NCBI GenBank assembly: GCA_030747575.1
Contig: JASLKI010000126.1
Coordinates: 1-12,838 of the forward strand
DNA from: Verrucomicrobiota bacterium
GTDB taxonomy: Bacteria; Verrucomicrobiota; Verrucomicrobiia; Limisphaerales; UBA1096
Direction of reading: 5' to 3'
Length of the DNA stretch: 12,838 nucleotides
Position numbers and translations under genes: made by a program. The notes under the pieces are model-generated. The model was not told the origin of the DNA. It did no database searches and saw nothing but the letters and a program-made list of their open reading frames with translations. Positions 1 through 7,258 of the stretch are shown here, piece after piece. Position 1 is the stretch's first letter. Every line of letters starts with the position of its first letter.

Positions 1-2678
1 TCTTCCTCCGGTTCCAACTCAATGTACTCGGTGTGCTGGCTGCTCAGGTAAACCAGGCCGTTGTCGTTGAGGATCGCCTCGCTAAAGTTCCAACGATTGG
101 CATATTTGTTTTTGCCATCCTCACTCTGTTCCACCGAGAGGTTGACGGACGAGGCCAAACTCGGCTTGGCGGCGGCCCCGACATCGAAGCAGAGCAACTG
201 TCCGGCGGTCCCGCCGTAACCGGGCCACCAAACATCCCCCTCCATCAGCATGCCGTCATCGACCATCGGGCCCCCGCGCCAACCCCAGTACCGGTACCCC
301 CCGGCATTGGACCAGAGCAGTTTGCCATCGCTTGGCCAATTGGCCTTGAACTCGTTGCTCCAACCCATCTGCTCGTCAACCAGGGCCAGTTCGCCCAGCA
401 CTGTCAACTCCGGCAAATTGGCCAAGTCGATCACCGTCAGGAAAACATTGGGCTTAGGTTCTTCCGGCTCTGGCTTCTCTCCATCGCCATCCTCGCCACC
501 ATCCTCAGGTTTCTCCGGGACAGGCTTCGGATTAGCAGACTGGAAATCCTGGGTTTGCAACAGGTACAGCTTATCGCCATTAACCGAGGCGCCGGAGAGG
601 TAGGCCGTCTCCGGCAAAACCACGCGGCCAAGCGCGGTATCGGTATCATCCTGCAAAGCCACCCGGATGGACGGTCCGCCCTGCTCGCCGAAGTACCAGT
701 TTGAGCCCTTGGCCAACTGCAGCAGATAGTCGCCCGCGGGGATGACTTGATCGACCGTCCACGCCAACTCGACCTCGCTCTTCACAACCGGGTTGTCGCG
801 ATCGGTCGCATCCACCGTGAGCAGTTCCTTGCCAGAGATCGACAGGATGAAATCCTGATACTCGGTGGCACGGCGCGGTTGCAGTGCGTGCTCGATGACG
901 CCGCGTTTCTTCAGCGTCTTTTCGTTCAGGTCGATGATCTGGACATTCTTGACGTAGCCGCCCGCCTCGTGGCCTTGGTACGGCACAAGGATCAACCCGG
1001 CGTGAGGCAGCACGGTGAAGGCCTTCTCGTCGTACTGCGCCTCGCTCCAGGACCAACGGTCGCCCATGGTCACCTTGTCGAATAGCTTTGGCTTGGTGAC
1101 GTCGCTCACATCGAATAACGACACGGCCACCCGGCGTGAGTTGTCCGTATCATCGACACCGATCGAGACCAGGCGATCCCCCAGCGGTTGAATGTAGGTG
1201 GACCAGCCCGGCACCTCCAGTTCTCCCTTGATCTCCGGTTTGCGCGGATCGGAGAGATCAACAATCCACAACGGGTCAATCCGCTCATAAGTGACAATGT
1301 AAACCCGTTCGGCGTCGAAGCGCGTGGCGAAGAGGCGCTCGCCCTTGGCCAAGCTCAACTCGCCGAGTGCTTCCGGCTTGGATGGGTTGGCCAGGCTGAA
1401 CGTCTCGAGTGTGGTCAACCAGCGATTGCGATTGTCGTTGGTATTGCGATTGAGCTCCTCCGAGATAACCGCGAGCGTGTCGCCACTCAGGCGCATCTTG
1501 AATTTGTCCGCCACGCGGCCTGCTGTGCGGATTGTTGCCTCCTCCTCCATCGTGCCGTCTGGCGCGGAGATGTCGATGCAACGCAGGTCGGTCTTGTAAT
1601 ACTGCTGCACGACAGCCGTGGAGACGAACAGGAATTTGTCGGTGGCATAAATATCGTTGTTATAGCCACTGTAGAACAGCGAGTCGCGCTCGACCGGCTC
1701 GACCGGGTTTTCCAGGTCGAACGACGAGACCTGTGTGCCGTATTCCCATCGCGTGTACGTGTCACCGGTCGTGGGGTTGATGGCTTCCATCGTGATGTAC
1801 GTCTGTGAGGCGATGTACAGCGCGGTGCCAACGAGACGACTCTCCTGAATGTAACCCTTCACCGGCACGCTGGCCGCGATCACCGGCGTGTCGCCAGCGA
1901 CATTGACGATGATCGCCTGGCTCTCGGCGTTGTTGCCCCACCAGTTGCAACCGTCACGGGCCAACAGGATCACGTGGTCGTCGCCCAGCGTGTACATCTG
2001 CTCACCGGCCGCCGGCATCGGCAAGACGCCACGGATGACCGGGTTGCTCTTGTCCTTGATATCAATCACCTGCAGGCCGCGCAGTGTGTTGAAAAAGTAG
2101 AGCGTGTCGTTGTGAATACTCCAAATGTCGGACTCGACAACATCGCGTGGGGTACCATCGTCAGCCTTGCCAGCGTCGGCTGTCTCGGCCACAGAATCAA
2201 ATTCGTTCCCTCGACCGGGTGCAGGAGGAACTCCTCCATCCTCCATAAGCACTCCGCCATCCGTATCATCCTTTTGGCCGTTGAAGTCAGTTGTACCCTT
2301 GTAAAACGCGGCTGGCAGTTCCTCCTTATCATCCCCTCGGACACGAAGGATTTCGTTGGCCTTAGAGTAGGCGATTCGAATCACCAAGATGCCCCCTATT
2401 CCATCGACCCGCTCGACCGCACGCGGCGCCCAGTTGCCCTTGCCCAGGCGCGAGCGTCCCTCCAGCGTGACTTTCGTGATGCCCTTTGGGACCCGGACCG
2501 TAACCACCACCTCGCTGACTTCCAACTGAATGCTGATGATCTCCGGTAGGGCATCGTCGGGCCCGGCCAACCCGGTGGAAACCGGAACCATAGCCGGCAT
2601 GCCAAAAAGAAACGCAGAAACCAGCAACAATGCCGGAATTCCGCGGCTCAAAGACTTGAAACAATGCAAACGATTCAT
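1..2678 (-). CDS. Secreted beta-propeller domain protein (3' end outside window)
   Basis: One frame is open on the minus strand from ATG at 2678 to the left edge, about 892 codons without a stop. The N-terminus has a basic stretch followed by a hydrophobic core (PALLLVSAFLFG, about residues 15-26) and TGLAGPDD, a plausible signal peptidase site, so export is likely. The body reads as repeated blade-like units. The segment at about residues 449-504 (RVYIVTYERIDPLWIVDLSD, then PGWSTYIQPLGDRLVSIG) matches the COG4880/PF09826 family of secreted beta-propellers distantly related to WD40 proteins. An earlier blade has ESDIWSIHNDTLYFF. A Pro/Glu/Asp-rich linker lies near residues 716-745. No enzymatic motif is visible; family members are poorly characterised, and a binding or scaffold role is inference. 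An in-frame ATG at 2816 is preceded by AGGAAA eight bases upstream and would add 46 residues. I prefer 2678 because it gives a normal-length signal peptide, but the start is uncertain. The gene is divergent from the TetR gene. Confidence 0.9.
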   Translation of the reverse strand, partial: MNRLHCFKSLSRGIPALLLVSAFLFGMPAMVPVSTGLAGPDDALPEIISIQLEVSEVVVTVRVPKGITKVTLEGRSRLGKGNWAPRAVERVDGIGGILVIRIAYSKANEILRVRGDDKEELPAAFYKGTTDFNGQKDDTDGGVLMEDGGVPPAPGRGNEFDSVAETADAGKADDGTPRDVVESDIWSIHNDTLYFFNTLRGLQVIDIKDKSNPVIRGVLPMPAAGEQMYTLGDDHVILLARDGCNWWGNNAESQAIIVNVAGDTPVIAASVPVKGYIQESRLVGTALYIASQTYITMEAINPTTGDTYTRWEYGTQVSSFDLENPVEPVERDSLFYSGYNNDIYATDKFLFVSTAVVQQYYKTDLRCIDISAPDGTMEEEATIRTAGRVADKFKMRLSGDTLAVISEELNRNTNDNRNRWLTTLETFSLANPSKPEALGELSLAKGERLFATRFDAERVYIVTYERIDPLWIVDLSDPRKPEIKGELEVPGWSTYIQPLGDRLVSIGVDDTDNSRRVAVSLFDVSDVTKPKLFDKVTMGDRWSWSEAQYDEKAFTVLPHAGLILVPYQGHEAGGYVKNVQIIDLNEKTLKKRGVIEHALQPRRATEYQDFILSISGKELLTVDATDRDNPVVKSEVELAWTVDQVIPAGDYLLQLAKGSNWYFGEQGGPSIRVALQDDTDTALGRVVLPETAYLSGASVNGDKLYLLQTQDFQSANPKPVPEKPEDGGEDGDGEKPEPEEPKPNVFLTVIDLANLPELTVLGELALVDEQMGWSNEFKANWPSDGKLLWSNAGGYRYWGWRGGPMVDDGMLMEGDVWWPGYGGTAGQLLCFDVGAAAKPSLASSVNLSVEQSEDGKNKYANRWNFSEAILNDNGLVYLSSQHTEYIELEPEE
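332..339. repeat. TTGGCCAA palindrome copy, doubled site
   Basis: This copy merges with a second half to form GGCCAATTGGCC at 334-345, itself a perfect 12-bp palindrome. On the minus strand it is read as Asn-Trp-Pro-Ser in the propeller protein. Confidence 0.8.
418..425. repeat. TTGGCCAA palindrome copy
   Basis: Read as Leu-Ala-Asn within the propeller gene (sequence DLANLPEL). The outer bases do not extend the symmetry. Confidence 0.75.
709..716. repeat. TTGGCCAA palindrome copy
   Basis: Read as Leu-Ala-Lys in the propeller gene (QLAKGSNW). Confidence 0.75.
1344..1353. repeat. CTTGGCCAAG palindrome copy (10 bp)
   Basis: A ten-base perfect palindrome, one flank short of the 12-mer form. 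It is read as Ser-Leu-Ala-Lys in the propeller gene (ELSLAKGE). Confidence 0.8.
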
Positions 2679-3005
2679 AATACCAGCTCGCTGAAATAGC
2701 CCTTTCTCGAAAAGAGACGAGCGACGGCGACCAGACACCTTTTCGGTCATAACGTCAAGGTGTGAAAAGACTGGTGAATTGTGACTTTCACTGTTGTATG
2801 GTTTGTGTTTGCTCATTTTTTGTTTCCTATGGAGGTGAACCAACTCATTGATTTTCAACTTTTTTTATCGAAATAAAGGCCGGTAACTCAAACAGATGAA
2901 AAACCCATCAACTGATTAATTTGTGTCAATCAATTTTTTTTATTTTTTATTAAAAAATACATGACATATCGAACTTTTTCAGTTAGTCAGTCGACTGTTT
3001 TCTAA
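2679..3005. promoter_or_regulatory. Divergent AT-rich promoter region
   Basis: This 327-base stretch separates the start codons of the propeller gene (minus) and the TetR gene (plus). The part from about 2830 to 2990 is strikingly AT-rich compared with the rest of the window. On the minus strand a perfect TTGACA -35 hexamer lies at 2929-2924, but no convincing -10 sits 16-18 bases downstream. A loose dyad (TGATT near 2913 facing AATCA near 2927) covers the same place and could be an operator. The minus frame stays open from the ATG at 2816 into the propeller gene, so part of this region may be coding. Apart from these sites nothing recognisable is present. Confidence 0.5.
2988..2997. promoter_or_regulatory. 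Candidate TetR operator palindrome
   Basis: CAGTCGACTG is a perfect 10-bp palindrome ending eight bases before the TetR start codon. TetR-family regulators commonly bind short palindromes in the divergent promoter next to their own gene. The assignment rests only on symmetry and position. Confidence 0.35.
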
Positions 3006-3692
3006 ATGGCTGACAAAAGCAATAGCCTGAATAAGGGAGAAAAAACCCGCATTTTGCTGCTGGACACCGCCGAAAGGTTGTTCGGCCAGAACGGTGTGAC
3101 GGCCACATCGTTGCGCGAAGTGATGAAGGTGGCGGATGTCAACATGGCCATGGTTCACTACTATTTCAAAAACAAGGATGGCCTGCTCGACGCTATCTTG
3201 GAGCGGCGGCTCGTGCCGATCAACCAGACCCGGTTGAATCTGCTCGGGAAATACGCGCTTGAAACTGGCGGTCAGCCTATTGCCATGGATGACATCATCC
3301 GGGCCTACGTCGAGCCGTTCATCCGGCTTCGCGACAATGCCGACGAGGGGGGCGCGGATTTTCTCAAGCTCTTCGCCTGGCTGCGGATGGAGCCGAATTT
3401 CGCCTACCATCAATTGATGAAAAAACACCTCGGCGATTCCCTGACGGCGTTTCAGAAGGAACTCAAGCGGTCGCTCCCGGATAAAACCGACGAGGAACTT
3501 AACTGGAAGTGGGCGTTCCTCGGGGCAACAGTGGTGATGACGATCACGCTGATGGATCAGATCGACTGGTTCAACGACGAGGGGAACATGGGCAGCAGCG
3601 CCGACTGGATCATCAAGAATCTAGTCAACTACACTTCGGCTGGGTTCCAATCCAGCTTCATTCCCGAACCGACCCAGGAGTCGAACGCTTGA
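3006..3692 (+). CDS. TetR/AcrR-family transcriptional regulator
   Basis: A 228-residue protein with a typical TetR N-terminal DNA-binding domain. Helix 1 contains ILLLDTAERLFGQNG (about residues 16-30), followed by the helix-turn-helix TSLREVMKVADVNMAMVHYY and FKNKDGLLDAILERR (to about residue 72). The stretch after the HTH (RLVPINQTRLNLL) and the following helices resemble the C-terminal type found in PsrA-like regulators (TetR_C_30), which often sense lipid or aromatic ligands; this subfamily call is from memory of the family. The C-terminal part ends in a polar tail. The ATG at 3006 lacks a good Shine-Dalgarno sequence, and a palindrome sits directly upstream, consistent with autoregulation. 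Its divergent position suggests control of the secreted propeller gene, which is inference. The ligand is unknown. Confidence 0.93.
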   Translation: MADKSNSLNKGEKTRILLLDTAERLFGQNGVTATSLREVMKVADVNMAMVHYYFKNKDGLLDAILERRLVPINQTRLNLLGKYALETGGQPIAMDDIIRAYVEPFIRLRDNADEGGADFLKLFAWLRMEPNFAYHQLMKKHLGDSLTAFQKELKRSLPDKTDEELNWKWAFLGATVVMTITLMDQIDWFNDEGNMGSSADWIIKNLVNYTSAGFQSSFIPEPTQESNA

Positions 3693-3706
3693 CAGGGTGA
3701 GGCGCG

Positions 3707-4609
3707 TCAACTGGCGAGCTTGATGAGGTATTTTTGGATGCGATCCCGCTCCCCCAGATGCCTGTTTTTCTGGTAAATCTGGTGAAGGTTTGAGCAGATA
3801 CGCATCAGAATCCGCCGCGGAGTTGTCGTGGAAAGAAAGCCTGAATCCAGACCGTACCCGCACTGCTTGAGTCGGGTGGCGCAATCGGAGTGTGTCAAAA
3901 AATTACCCCCGTTGAATGGATCAATATAAATGGTGAACGCCGGGGACTGCAGTCGCAGGATGAAATGGCCCGGCATCCCCACGCCGGTCACTGGAAGGCC
4001 AAGCCGGCGTGCGACAAAAAGATACACGAGGCACAGGCTGATCGGGTTACCCAAGCGTCGGTCGATAACCCGGTTGAGATAGCTGCTCTGCGGATCGTAG
4101 TAGCTCGCCTTGTCGCCGCGGAAACGTTCCTTCCGATACAAGACACGGTTGATGGCCATCAGTGCGGCCGGCTTGCTTTGGGTTGGATCGCAGACTTCGC
4201 GCACCTGTTCTGCATAACCATCCAGTTCGGCCTGGTAGGCTCCCTGGTCGAAACCGGGGAAGGCCGTTCGGACCAAGAGCCACAGGCCTTTCTCGAGATT
4301 AAGTTGCTCCCCGCCGCGATTACAAAAGGCGACGAACTCACGGTCCGCCACACATCGTTCCAGTTGCGTGAGTAGTTCCCATGAATACTTGCGGACGAGG
4401 CGATCTCCACTACTGAGACCGGCCTTCAGCCAGGGCCGGGCTTCGATGCCGCAGTTGACCAATGTCTGCCGGATAGCTTGAAACACCTCGGGGTCGGGGT
4501 CGGACAACAGTCGAACCAACGCTCCCTTGTCCTTCTCAGAAAGAGAGGCCAGCTCCAGCGGATTTGCCAACAGAGCCTTCATCAACTTGGTCAAGCGATA
4601 TTTACGCAC
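3707..4609 (-). CDS. SirB1/transglutaminase-like family protein
   Basis: A 300-residue protein of the SirB1 family (Transglut_core2, PF13369). The N-terminal 100 or so residues look helical and HEAT-like (LVRLLSDPDPEVFQAIRQTL). The core has the family signature SSYLNRVIDRRLGNPISLCL, then VARRLGLPVTGVGMPGHFIL and IDPFNGGNFL, in the usual order. The conserved His of PGHF and Asp of IDPFNGG correspond to the transglutaminase-like triad region; whether the protein is an active protease or amidase is not established for the family. The C-terminus (YQKNRHLGERDRIQKYL) matches the TPR-like tail seen in relatives. The frame opens with GTG at 4609; an ATG at 4582 is an alternative start, and neither has a clear ribosome binding site. 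It converges on the TetR gene with only 14 bases between stop codons and no hairpin terminator. Confidence 0.88.
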   Translation of the reverse strand: MRKYRLTKLMKALLANPLELASLSEKDKGALVRLLSDPDPEVFQAIRQTLVNCGIEARPWLKAGLSSGDRLVRKYSWELLTQLERCVADREFVAFCNRGGEQLNLEKGLWLLVRTAFPGFDQGAYQAELDGYAEQVREVCDPTQSKPAALMAINRVLYRKERFRGDKASYYDPQSSYLNRVIDRRLGNPISLCLVYLFVARRLGLPVTGVGMPGHFILRLQSPAFTIYIDPFNGGNFLTHSDCATRLKQCGYGLDSGFLSTTTPRRILMRICSNLHQIYQKNRHLGERDRIQKYLIKLAS

Positions 4610-4670
4610 CCAAGCGCAGGGGAGGCAACCAAGAGTTATTCACAACGCCCGGCAAAAGGAAACATTCATC

Positions 4671-4722
4671 AACCACGAAAGCCACAAAAAGGGACACAGA
4701 TTTCACGGATGGACACAGATTT
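4671..4722. repeat. Intergenic CACGAA/ACACAGATT-type repeat tract
   Basis: The tract opens with AACCACGAAAGCCAC and holds two exact copies of GGACACAGATTT at 4692-4703 and 4711-4722, a 19-base period. Similar phrases made of CACGAA and ACACAGAT words recur in intergenic DNA of many environmental Gram-negative and PVC genomes (from memory, not searched). No coding frame is supported here. Confidence 0.6.
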
Positions 4723-4765
4723 GAAGACCTGAAAACTGAACACTGAAAAGGGGCACGCATTGGGG

Positions 4766-4798
4766 AGTTGAAAACTTGGAACTTGAAACTTGAAACTC
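4766..4798. repeat. Degenerate AACTTGAA tandem repeat
   Basis: The stretch repeats AACTTG(G/A)A units: TTGAAAACTTGGAACTTGAA, then two further CTTGAAACT-type units with a period of about 7 bases. A related CTGAAAACTGAACACTGAAA run precedes it at 4729-4748. The two form a low-complexity block between the SirB1 gene and kdsB. Confidence 0.6.
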
Positions 4799-4835
4799 CA
4801 TTAGGTTATTTGTTCCTATCCGTTTAGGATGCCCG

Positions 4836-4847
4836 GCTTGGCCAAGC
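4836..4847. repeat. GCTTGGCCAAGC palindrome, intergenic copy
   Basis: A full 12-bp palindrome located 22 bases upstream of the kdsB start, outside any supported gene. It is followed by GCCCGGTTGGGC (about 4849-4860), which can form a small 4-bp hairpin. It is the only copy outside coding sequence in this window. Confidence 0.85.
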
Positions 4848-4868
4848 AGCCCGGTTGGGCGACTGAAG

Positions 4869-5612
4869 ATGAACATTGCAGGCATTATACCGGCCCGTTA
4901 CAGCTCCTCCCGGTTTCCCGGAAAGCCCCTAGAATTGCTGGCAGGAAAGCCGATCATTGAGCATGTCGTCGACCAGTGCCGCTTGGCCAAGCGGATCAGC
5001 GAGGTGATCGTGGCCACCGATGACCCACGAATCGCCGACGCGGCGGCCAACTTTTGCCGGGTCGAGATGACCCGAACCGATCACCCAAGCGGCTCCGACC
5101 GCGTGGCCGAGGTGGCCAAGCGCTGCGAATTCGACGCCGTCGTGAACGTGCAGGGCGACGAGCCGATGATCGACCCGGGCGTGATCGACCAAGTGGTCGG
5201 GTTGCTCGATGACAACGAAATGTCCACCGCTGCGGTGCCAATCGCCGACCCTTCGGAGTACGACAACCCCAACGCGGTGAAAGTCGTTGTAAATTTTGCG
5301 GGCCATGCCCTATACTTCTCGCGGCGTACGATACCATATCTGCGTGACGACGACGACGCACCAAGCGGGTCGCCGTTGGCGGCGTTTCCGTTTTTGAAGC
5401 ATCTCGGCATTTACGGTTACCGCCAGGACACCCTGCTCCGACTGGTCGAGATGCCGGTTTCCCCTCTCGAGCAGGCCGAGAAACTGGAGCAACTGCGGGC
5501 GCTGGAAAGTGGCATCGCGATCGCCGTCGCAGTGGTGGAACACGACAGCGTGGGCATCGATACCCCGGAAGATTTGGAACGGGTGCGACAACTCCTGACA
5601 ACAACACAGTGA
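4869..5612 (+). CDS. kdsB: 3-deoxy-manno-octulosonate cytidylyltransferase (CMP-KDO synthetase)
   Basis: A 247-residue protein of normal length for KdsB. It transfers CMP from CTP to KDO in the cytoplasm, giving the CMP-KDO used to build the inner core of lipopolysaccharide. Visible signatures are the N-terminal nucleotide-binding loop IPARYSSSRFPGKPL (residues 7-21), ATDDPRI, HPSGSDRVAEV, the metal-site motif VNVQGDEPMI (about 93-102), FSRRTIPY, HLGIYGYR and the C-terminal GIDTPEDLERV. The ATG at 4869 starts the conserved MNIAGIIPARY sequence, so the start is secure although no strong ribosome binding site precedes it. Its stop overlaps the GTG start of pyrG, so the two are probably co-transcribed and translationally coupled; the neighbour supplies the CTP co-substrate. 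Confidence 0.97.
   Translation: MNIAGIIPARYSSSRFPGKPLELLAGKPIIEHVVDQCRLAKRISEVIVATDDPRIADAAANFCRVEMTRTDHPSGSDRVAEVAKRCEFDAVVNVQGDEPMIDPGVIDQVVGLLDDNEMSTAAVPIADPSEYDNPNAVKVVVNFAGHALYFSRRTIPYLRDDDDAPSGSPLAAFPFLKHLGIYGYRQDTLLRLVEMPVSPLEQAEKLEQLRALESGIAIAVAVVEHDSVGIDTPEDLERVRQLLTTTQ
4981..4992. repeat. GCTTGGCCAAGC palindrome copy in kdsB
   Basis: A full 12-bp copy read as Arg-Leu-Ala-Lys-Arg in KdsB (CRLAKRISEV). It lies 145 bases from the intergenic copy at 4836. Confidence 0.85.
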
Positions 5613-7222
5613 AGCATATCTTCGTAACAGGCGGCGTGGTGAGTTCCCTCGGCAAGGGACTGACCGCGGCCTCCATCGGCACCCTGCTGGAGCGTCGCGG
5701 CCTCAAGGTCACGCTGCAGAAGTTTGATCCCTACTTGAATGTTGATCCCGGCACGATGAGCCCGTTCCAGCACGGCGAGGTGTACGTGCTCGACGACGGC
5801 GCGGAGACCGATCTCGACCTTGGCCACTACGAGCGCTTTACCGACTCGAAGTTGACCGGGTTCAACAACCTCACCAGCGGACAGGTCTATCAGCGGGTGC
5901 TGGACAAGGAACGCCGGGGTGATTACCTCGGCAAAACTGTGCAAGTCATCCCGCACGTGACCGATGAAATCCAGAAACGCATCCGGGAGATCGGCAAAAA
6001 AACCGGGGTCGACGTGGTGATCACCGAGATCGGCGGCACCATCGGCGACATAGAGGGGCTGCCCTTCGTCGAGGCGATCCGGGAGTTCGCGCTCGACGCC
6101 GGCCGGGGGAATGTCCTGTTTCTGCACGTCACGTTCGTTCCGTTCATCAAGGCCGCCGGCGAGCTCAAGACCAAGCCGACCCAGCAGGGCGTGGCCAAGC
6201 TGCGCGAAATCGGCATCACGCCGGACATCCTTGTTTGCCGCTGCGAAAAACCGCTGTCCAAGGAACATCGCCAAAAACTTTCGCTCTTCTGCAACGTCCC
6301 ATACGAGGCAGTGATCGAGGAGATGGACGTCGAGCACTCGATTTACGAAGTGCCGTTGATGCTGCAGCGCGAGGGGATGGACAACCTCATCTGCCAACAG
6401 CTTGGACTCGACACTCCGCCGGCCGACATGGCGCACTGGCAGGACATCATCCGCAAGCTCATCAAGCCGCGCCACCGGGTGCGCATCGGCGTCGTGGGCA
6501 AGTACGTGGAACTGCAGGACGCCTACAAGTCGGTTTACGAGGCGGTGATCCACGGCGGCGTGGCCAACGACTGCGGCGTCGAGATTAAGCGAATCGACGC
6601 CGAGGATATCGAGAAAAACGGCGCTGCCAAGACACTCGAGGGGTGTAGCGGCATCCTGGTGCCGGGCGGATTCGGCGAGCGCGGCACGGAGGGCAAAATA
6701 CAGGCAACCCAATTCGCCCGCGAAAACAACATCCCCTACCTCGGCCTTTGCCTCGGGATGCAGATCGCCACCATCGAGTTTGCGCGCAATGTGCTCAAGC
6801 TCGAGGGCGCTCACTCCACCGAATTTGACCCCGCCACCGCACACCCCGTCATCGCCCTGCTGGACGAACAGCAGAAAGTCACCGAAAAGGGCGGCACGAT
6901 GCGCCTTGGCTCACAGCCCTGCAAACTCGAGCCCGGCTCGCTGGTGTCCAGGTTGTATGACAGCGAGGAAATTCACGAGCGGCACCGGCACCGGTACGAG
7001 TTCAACAACACCTATCGCGAGGCGTTCGAGACAGCCGGGTTAACGTTCAGCGGCACCTCGCCGGACGGCAAGCTGGTCGAGATCGTGGAGGTTCCCTGGC
7101 ATCCGTTTTTCGTGGCCAGCCAGTTTCATCCCGAGTTCAAGAGCAAACCCAACAAGCCGCACCCACTTTTCGAGGGCTTCATCGCAGCAGCCCACGCTTG
7201 CGGTCACCTTAAAAGCACGTAG
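5609..7222 (+). CDS. pyrG: CTP synthase (glutamine hydrolysing)
   Basis: A 537-residue protein of typical length. It converts UTP to CTP using ATP and ammonia released from glutamine. The N-terminal amidoligase domain begins IFVTGGVVSSLGKGLTAASI with the P-loop Lys16, followed by KFDPYLNVDPGTMSPFQHGE and EIGGTIGDIEGLPF. The C-terminal class I glutamine amidotransferase domain has GGFGERGTEGKI, the nucleophile Cys381 in GLCLGMQ, and the His507/Glu509 pair in SQFHPEF, so both half-reactions look intact. Translation starts at GTG 5609, which overlaps the kdsB stop (GTGA), the usual sign of translational coupling; no ATG fits the conserved N-terminus. Its CTP product feeds KdsB as well as nucleic acid and phospholipid synthesis. 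Confidence 0.98.
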   Translation: MKHIFVTGGVVSSLGKGLTAASIGTLLERRGLKVTLQKFDPYLNVDPGTMSPFQHGEVYVLDDGAETDLDLGHYERFTDSKLTGFNNLTSGQVYQRVLDKERRGDYLGKTVQVIPHVTDEIQKRIREIGKKTGVDVVITEIGGTIGDIEGLPFVEAIREFALDAGRGNVLFLHVTFVPFIKAAGELKTKPTQQGVAKLREIGITPDILVCRCEKPLSKEHRQKLSLFCNVPYEAVIEEMDVEHSIYEVPLMLQREGMDNLICQQLGLDTPPADMAHWQDIIRKLIKPRHRVRIGVVGKYVELQDAYKSVYEAVIHGGVANDCGVEIKRIDAEDIEKNGAAKTLEGCSGILVPGGFGERGTEGKIQATQFARENNIPYLGLCLGMQIATIEFARNVLKLEGAHSTEFDPATAHPVIALLDEQQKVTEKGGTMRLGSQPCKLEPGSLVSRLYDSEEIHERHRHRYEFNNTYREAFETAGLTFSGTSPDGKLVEIVEVPWHPFFVASQFHPEFKSKPNKPHPLFEGFIAAAHACGHLKST

Positions 7223-7233
7223 ATTGTTTCTTT

Positions 7234-7254
7234 AACCAGATCCAGTTACTGGTT
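7234..7254. promoter_or_regulatory. Inverted repeat in the maf leader
   Basis: AACCAG (7234-7239) faces CTGGTT (7249-7254) across nine bases, with an inner CCAG-TTA-CTGG alternative. It fills most of the 36-base gap between pyrG and maf and ends four bases before the maf ATG, where it could mask ribosome entry. It lacks a U-tract, so it is not a convincing terminator. Confidence 0.3.
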
Positions 7255-7258
7255 CACA

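Noticed and set aside
646..1056. Minus-strand frames in other registers inside the propeller gene (such as 646-1056, 1285-1581 and 2362-2664)
   Set aside because: They are out of frame with the continuous propeller frame and have shadow-like Arg/Gly-rich composition.
33..2549. A series of plus-strand open frames in one register (33-704, 747-1085, 1188-1808, 1974-2549)
   Set aside because: They mirror the minus-strand propeller gene, are interrupted by stops and have no family motif, while the opposite frame is continuous and recognisable.
4478..4746. Small plus frames over the SirB1 start and the repeat block
   Set aside because: They read through the antisense of SirB1 and into low-complexity repeats, with no ribosome site or family motif.
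5417..6844. A 475-codon open frame on the minus strand across pyrG
   Set aside because: It lies antisense to an intact, strongly conserved CTP synthase, and its translation is low in recognisable motifs. Long antisense frames are expected opposite GC-rich genes with biased third positions.
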